Source of the DNA: Amycolatopsis sp. DSM 110486
GTDB lineage: Bacteria > Actinomycetota > Actinomycetes > Mycobacteriales > Pseudonocardiaceae
Length of the DNA: 64,000 nt
Assembly: GCF_019468465.1 (NCBI RefSeq)
Contig: NZ_CP080519.1
Location: 5,722,001-5,786,000 of the forward strand
Direction: 5' to 3'
Position 1 is the first letter of the stretch; the number at the start of each line of letters is the position of its first letter. The position numbers were made by a program, and so were the translations under genes. Shown piece after piece: positions 60,482 through 64,000 of the stretch. The notes beneath the pieces were generated by a model that was given only the letters and a program-made list of their open reading frames with translations, did no database searches and had not been told where the DNA came from.

Positions 60482-61818
60482 GGACGGTCATCGAGAACGC
60501 CGCGATCGCCACCGTCAGCGGCCCCGAGTACGGCTCGGGGTACGTGCTCGTGGACAACGGCGTGATCGCCGAAGTCGGCGAAGGCACCTTCACCGGCGAC
60601 GCCGAGGAGCACGTCGACGCGTCCGGCTGCCTCGTGACACCCGGCCTGGTCAACACCCACCACCACCTCTACCAGTGGGCCACGCGCGGGATGGCGGCCG
60701 ACCACACGCTGTTCGAGTGGCTCGTCGCGCTCTACCCCGTGTGGGGTCGCCTCGACGCGGAGATCACGCACGCCGCCGGCACCGCCGGGCTGGCGCGGCT
60801 CGCGCTGACCGGCTGCACGACCGTGGCCGACCACCACTACGTCTTCCCGCGCGACGGCGGCGACCAGGTCGAGGCGCTCGTCGCGGCCCGCCAGCGCGTC
60901 GGCGTGCGGATGCACCTCGTGCGCGGATCGATGGACCGCGGCGAGTCCGACGGCGGGCTGCCGCCGGACAACCTCGTCGAGGGCACCGACGCCGCGCTGC
61001 TCGGCACGGAGGCGGTCATCGACCGGTTCCACGACTCGTCGCCCGACGCGCACCTGCGGATCGCGGTCGGCCCGTGCTCACCGTTCTCCGTCACCGAGCG
61101 GCTGATGACCGGCGCGGCGGACCTGGCGCGCCGCAAGGGCGTGCGGCTCCACACGCACCTGGCCGAGACGCTCGACGAGGAACGCCAGTGCCTCGCCGAG
61201 GTCGGCTGCACGCCGGCCGAGTACGCGGACAAGCTCGGCTGGCTGGCGGGTGACGTCTGGCTCGCGCACACCATCCACCTCTCGCCCGACGCGATCCGCC
61301 GCTTCGGCGCCACCGGCACGGGCTCGGCGCACTGCCCGACGTCCAACGGCCGGCTCGGCGCGGGCATCGCCCCCGTGCGGGACCTGCTGGACGCCGGCGC
61401 GCCCGTGGGCCTCGGGGTCGACGGCGCCGCGTCCAACGAGTCAGGCGGCCTCGGCGAGGAGCTGCACCAGGCGCTGCTGCAGGCTCGGCAACGCGGCGGG
61501 CCGACCGCGCTGACCACGCGGGAAGCGCTGTGGCTCGGCACAATGGGCGGCGCGCGCTGCCTAGGCCGCGACGCCGAACTGGGCTCGATCGAGGCCGGCA
61601 AGCTCGGTGACCTCGCCGTGTGGGACCTGTCGGGGCTCGAGTACGCGGGCATCACCGACCCGGTCGCCGCGCTCGTGCTGGGCGCGACCCCACCGTTGGC
61701 GCGGCTGCTCGTGGGCGGCCGGACCGTGGTGGAGCACGGCACGCTGCGTGAGGAGGACGAGTCCGCGATCGCCCGCGACTTGGCCGCCGCGAGCGCCCGG
61801 CTGCGGGAGGACCGATGA
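60478..61818 (+). CDS. 8-oxoguanine deaminase-like amidohydrolase
   Basis: A 446-residue metal-dependent amidohydrolase. The HxH metal motif is His61/His63 in GLVNTHHHLYQW; further ligands are in RLHTHLAETLDEE (about 225), LAHTIHLSPDA and the Asp in LGVDGAASNESG. Motifs TLFEWLVALYPVWGRLD and GVDGAASNESGGLGEE match 8-oxoguanine deaminase (TrzC/AtzB-related) enzymes, which turn 8-oxoguanine into urate. Placed within the xanthine dehydrogenase operon with 4-nt overlaps both sides, the purine role is well supported; guanine deaminase is the main alternative. Confidence 0.88.
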   Translation: MRTVIENAAIATVSGPEYGSGYVLVDNGVIAEVGEGTFTGDAEEHVDASGCLVTPGLVNTHHHLYQWATRGMAADHTLFEWLVALYPVWGRLDAEITHAAGTAGLARLALTGCTTVADHHYVFPRDGGDQVEALVAARQRVGVRMHLVRGSMDRGESDGGLPPDNLVEGTDAALLGTEAVIDRFHDSSPDAHLRIAVGPCSPFSVTERLMTGAADLARRKGVRLHTHLAETLDEERQCLAEVGCTPAEYADKLGWLAGDVWLAHTIHLSPDAIRRFGATGTGSAHCPTSNGRLGAGIAPVRDLLDAGAPVGLGVDGAASNESGGLGEELHQALLQARQRGGPTALTTREALWLGTMGGARCLGRDAELGSIEAGKLGDLAVWDLSGLEYAGITDPVAALVLGATPPLARLLVGGRTVVEHGTLREEDESAIARDLAAASARLREDR

Positions 61819-64000
61819 CGACGACCACCACCACTTGGAAGGCCACCGGCACCACCAACGGCGTCGGGGCCGACGCGCCGAGGCCTGACGGCACGGTGAA
61901 GGTGCGCGGCGAGTTCGCGTACTCCTCGGACCTGTGGCACGAGGACATGCTGTGGGGCGCGACCCTGCGCAGCCCCCACCCGTACGCGCGGATCACCGGG
62001 ATCGACCTCACGGAAGCCCTTGCGGTGCAAGGGGTTTACGCCGTGCTGACCCACGAGGACGTGCCCGGCGTCAACCGCTACGGGCTGGAGCACGCCGACC
62101 AGCCGGTGCTGGCCGACGAGGTCGTGCGCTACCAGGGGGAGCCGGTGGCGCTCGTCGCCGCCGACCACCCGGAGACGGCGCGGCGGGCGATGAAGCGGAT
62201 CAAGGTGGCGTACGAACAGCTGTCGCCCGTCACCAGTTCCGAGGCGGCGGTACGGGGCGACGGGCCTTTGTTGCACGACGGTGGCAACGTGGTCCGGCAC
62301 GTGCGGATCCGGCGTGGCTCCGAGGACGTGCGGGCCGACATTGTGGTGTCCGGCGTGTACGAGGTCGGCATGCAGGACCAGGCGTTCCTGGGGCCGGAGT
62401 CGGGGCTCGCGGTGCCCGACACCGTCGGTGGCGTGGACCTGTACGTCGCGACGCAGTGGCTGCACGTCGACCAGCAGCAGATCGTCGCCGCGCTCGGCCT
62501 GCCGGTCGAGAAGGTGCGGCTGACGCTGGGCGGCGTCGGTGGCGCGTTCGGCGGCCGCGAGGACCTGTCGATGCAGGTGCACGCGTGCCTGCTCGCGCTG
62601 CACACCGGCAAGCCGGTGAAGATGGTCTACAACCGCGAGGAATCCTTCTACGGCCACGTGCACCGGCATCCGGCGAAGATGTACTACGAGCACGGCGCCA
62701 CCTCCGACGGCCGGCTCGTGTACGTCCGCGCGCGCCTGTTCCTCGACGGCGGCGCGTACGCGTCGTCCACCGGCGCCGTGGTGGCCAACGCGGCGACGCT
62801 CGGCGTCGGACCGTACACAGTGGACAATGTGGCGGTGGACTGCTGGGGCGCCTACACGAACAACCCGCCGTGCGGCGCGATGCGTGGCTTCGGCGCGGTG
62901 CAGGCGGCGTTCGGGTACGAGTCGCAGATGGACAAGCTGGCCGCCGCGTGCGGCCTCGACCCAGTCGAGCTGCGCATCCGCAACGCGATGACCGAGGGCG
63001 CCGTGATGCCGACGGGCCAGGTCGTGGACTCGGCCGCGCCCGTCGCCGAGCTGCTGGAACGCTTGCGCGCCAAGCCGTTGCCCGCTTCGCGCTCGTTCGA
63101 CCTGCGCCACCTGCCTGGCGGTGTCTCCAACACGACGCACGGCGAAGGCGTGGTGCGTGGTGTCGGGTATGCCGTGGGGATCAAGAACGTCTGCTTCTCC
63201 GAGGGCTTCGACGACTACTCCACCGCGCGCGTGCGCCTGCAGCTCGTCGGCGGCGAACCCGCGGCCACCGTGCACACCGCGGCGTGCGAGGTCGGGCAGG
63301 GGCTCGTGACGATCATGCAGCAGATCGTGCGCACGGAGCTCGGCGTGGAGCAGGTGACCGTGCTGCCCATGGACACCTCCATCGGCAACGGCGGCTCGAC
63401 GTCGGCGTCCCGCCAGAGCTACGTGACCGGCGGCGCTGTGCAGGCCGCTTCCGCTGCCGTGCGCTCCCGCTTGCTATCCCAGGCCGGGCTTTCTGCGTCG
63501 ACGCGTGTGGCCGGCGGCAAACTCGTCGCGTCCGACGGTGTGGTGCTGACGGACCTCGCGTCGGTGCTGGGGTCCTCGACGTTCGACGAAACGGTCGAAT
63601 GGCGCCACCGCCCCACTTACCCGCTCGACCCTGTTACCGGCCAGGGGATCGCCCACGTGCAATACGGCTTCGCCGCCCACCGCGCCGTGGTCGACGTGGA
63701 CGTGGAGCTGGGCCTGGTGAAGGTCGTCGCGCTCGACTGCGCCCAAGACGTCGGCCGCGCCCTCAACCCGCAAGCCGTCCTCGGCCAAATCCAGGGCGGC
63801 TCCGCCCAGGGCCTCGGCCTCGCCGTCATGGAGGAAATCCAGGTCGACGCCGGCCGCGTCCGCAACCCCTCCTTCACCGACTACCTCATCCCCACCGTCC
63901 TCGACGTGCCCCCGATGTCCATCGACGTCCTCGAACGCCCCGACCCCCACGCCCCCTACGGCCTCCGCGGCGTCGGCGAACCCCCCACCATCTCCTCCAC
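61815..64000 (+). CDS. Xanthine dehydrogenase molybdopterin-binding subunit, 3' end beyond window
   Basis: The first 728 residues of a large subunit of about 760. After a Thr-rich start, the aldehyde-oxidase N-terminal domain runs VKVRGEFAYSSDLWHEDMLW to about residue 130. Molybdopterin motifs follow: VGMQDQAFLGPESGL, LGGVGGAFGGREDLSMQVHA (about 235-255), NPPCGAMRGFGAVQAAFGYE (about 350) and ASRQSYVTGGAVQAA. The frame reaches the window end in YGLRGVGEPP, which includes the catalytic-base glutamate. It oxidises hypoxanthine/xanthine to urate. ATG 61815 overlaps the deaminase stop by 4 nt. The operon order FAD, Fe-S, deaminase, Mo subunit is intact. Confidence 0.94.
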   Translation, partial: MTTTTTTWKATGTTNGVGADAPRPDGTVKVRGEFAYSSDLWHEDMLWGATLRSPHPYARITGIDLTEALAVQGVYAVLTHEDVPGVNRYGLEHADQPVLADEVVRYQGEPVALVAADHPETARRAMKRIKVAYEQLSPVTSSEAAVRGDGPLLHDGGNVVRHVRIRRGSEDVRADIVVSGVYEVGMQDQAFLGPESGLAVPDTVGGVDLYVATQWLHVDQQQIVAALGLPVEKVRLTLGGVGGAFGGREDLSMQVHACLLALHTGKPVKMVYNREESFYGHVHRHPAKMYYEHGATSDGRLVYVRARLFLDGGAYASSTGAVVANAATLGVGPYTVDNVAVDCWGAYTNNPPCGAMRGFGAVQAAFGYESQMDKLAAACGLDPVELRIRNAMTEGAVMPTGQVVDSAAPVAELLERLRAKPLPASRSFDLRHLPGGVSNTTHGEGVVRGVGYAVGIKNVCFSEGFDDYSTARVRLQLVGGEPAATVHTAACEVGQGLVTIMQQIVRTELGVEQVTVLPMDTSIGNGGSTSASRQSYVTGGAVQAASAAVRSRLLSQAGLSASTRVAGGKLVASDGVVLTDLASVLGSSTFDETVEWRHRPTYPLDPVTGQGIAHVQYGFAAHRAVVDVDVELGLVKVVALDCAQDVGRALNPQAVLGQIQGGSAQGLGLAVMEEIQVDAGRVRNPSFTDYLIPTVLDVPPMSIDVLERPDPHAPYGLRGVGEPPTISS

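Noticed and set aside
60837..63275. 812-codon open frame on the minus strand opposite the deaminase and xdh large-subunit genes
   Set aside because: It is a GC-driven shadow: the product is His/Arg/Gly-rich without domains, while the plus strand encodes two clear enzymes.

Overview
The window is about 70% G+C, uses many GTG starts, and is packed with 1-4 nt ATGA/GTGA gene overlaps. Together with the gene content (a complete Kdp locus, an acylphosphatase-smc-ftsY block, lipoproteins of DUF3455/DUF4333 type, WXG/T7SS-like proteins) this points to a chromosome of an actinomycete, most likely Pseudonocardiaceae such as Amycolatopsis. The genus is inference; there is no rRNA in the window. I see no tRNA, CRISPR array, insertion sequence or prophage.

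Layout. 1-2568: the end of a molybdenum hydroxylase (CO dehydrogenase/xanthine dehydrogenase type) large subunit, its FAD subunit and a CoxG-like membrane-anchored protein. 2897-8631: a membrane diguanylate cyclase with an intact product-inhibition site, a flavin monooxygenase, an alpha/beta hydrolase, and a MarR regulator with an operator-like inverted repeat followed by an MFS exporter that reads without a stop into an isochorismatase-like domain. 8628-19109: a myo-inositol catabolism and uptake locus. Eight minus-strand genes (iolE, ABC binding protein, permease, ATPase, iolC, a Cgl0158-like aldolase, iolB, iolD) diverge from a LacI regulator and iolG across a 31-bp LacI-type operator; seven of the eight are linked by 4-nt overlaps. 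19156-20133: aldo/keto reductase. 20207-24566: IclR regulator facing a lyase, CoA-transferase and GntP permease operon, which looks like a small organic-acid utilisation module. 24771-26451: TetR, SRPBCC and GNAT genes. 26530-28368: asnB. 28720-36566: a potassium locus with an extra 27-residue membrane peptide, kdpF, A, B, C, D and E. 36636-46761: a Pro/Ser-rich membrane protein, acyP, smc, a DUF3455 lipoprotein, an anmK/SSS-symporter operon and ftsY. 46870-50896: a compact six-gene WXG/T7SS-like cassette of unknown function. 51008-55154: GNAT, IclR, malate synthase aceB and a CitE-like partner. 55570-57513: htpG. 57569-64000: a purine catabolism cluster with a PucR regulator, three-subunit xanthine dehydrogenase and 8-oxoguanine deaminase, cut by the window end.

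How they fit together. Several modules are catabolic and each has its own regulator: inositol (LacI), organic acid via CoA thioesters (IclR), glyoxylate assimilation (IclR plus aceB), and purines (PucR plus xdh). Glyoxylate is one end product of purine and ureide breakdown, so the aceB region and the xdh region may be functionally linked, although htpG lies between them. The most promising undescribed material is the 46870-50896 cassette. The MFS-hydrolase fusion, the anmK-symporter pair and the lyase/CoA-transferase/GntP module are secondary candidates.
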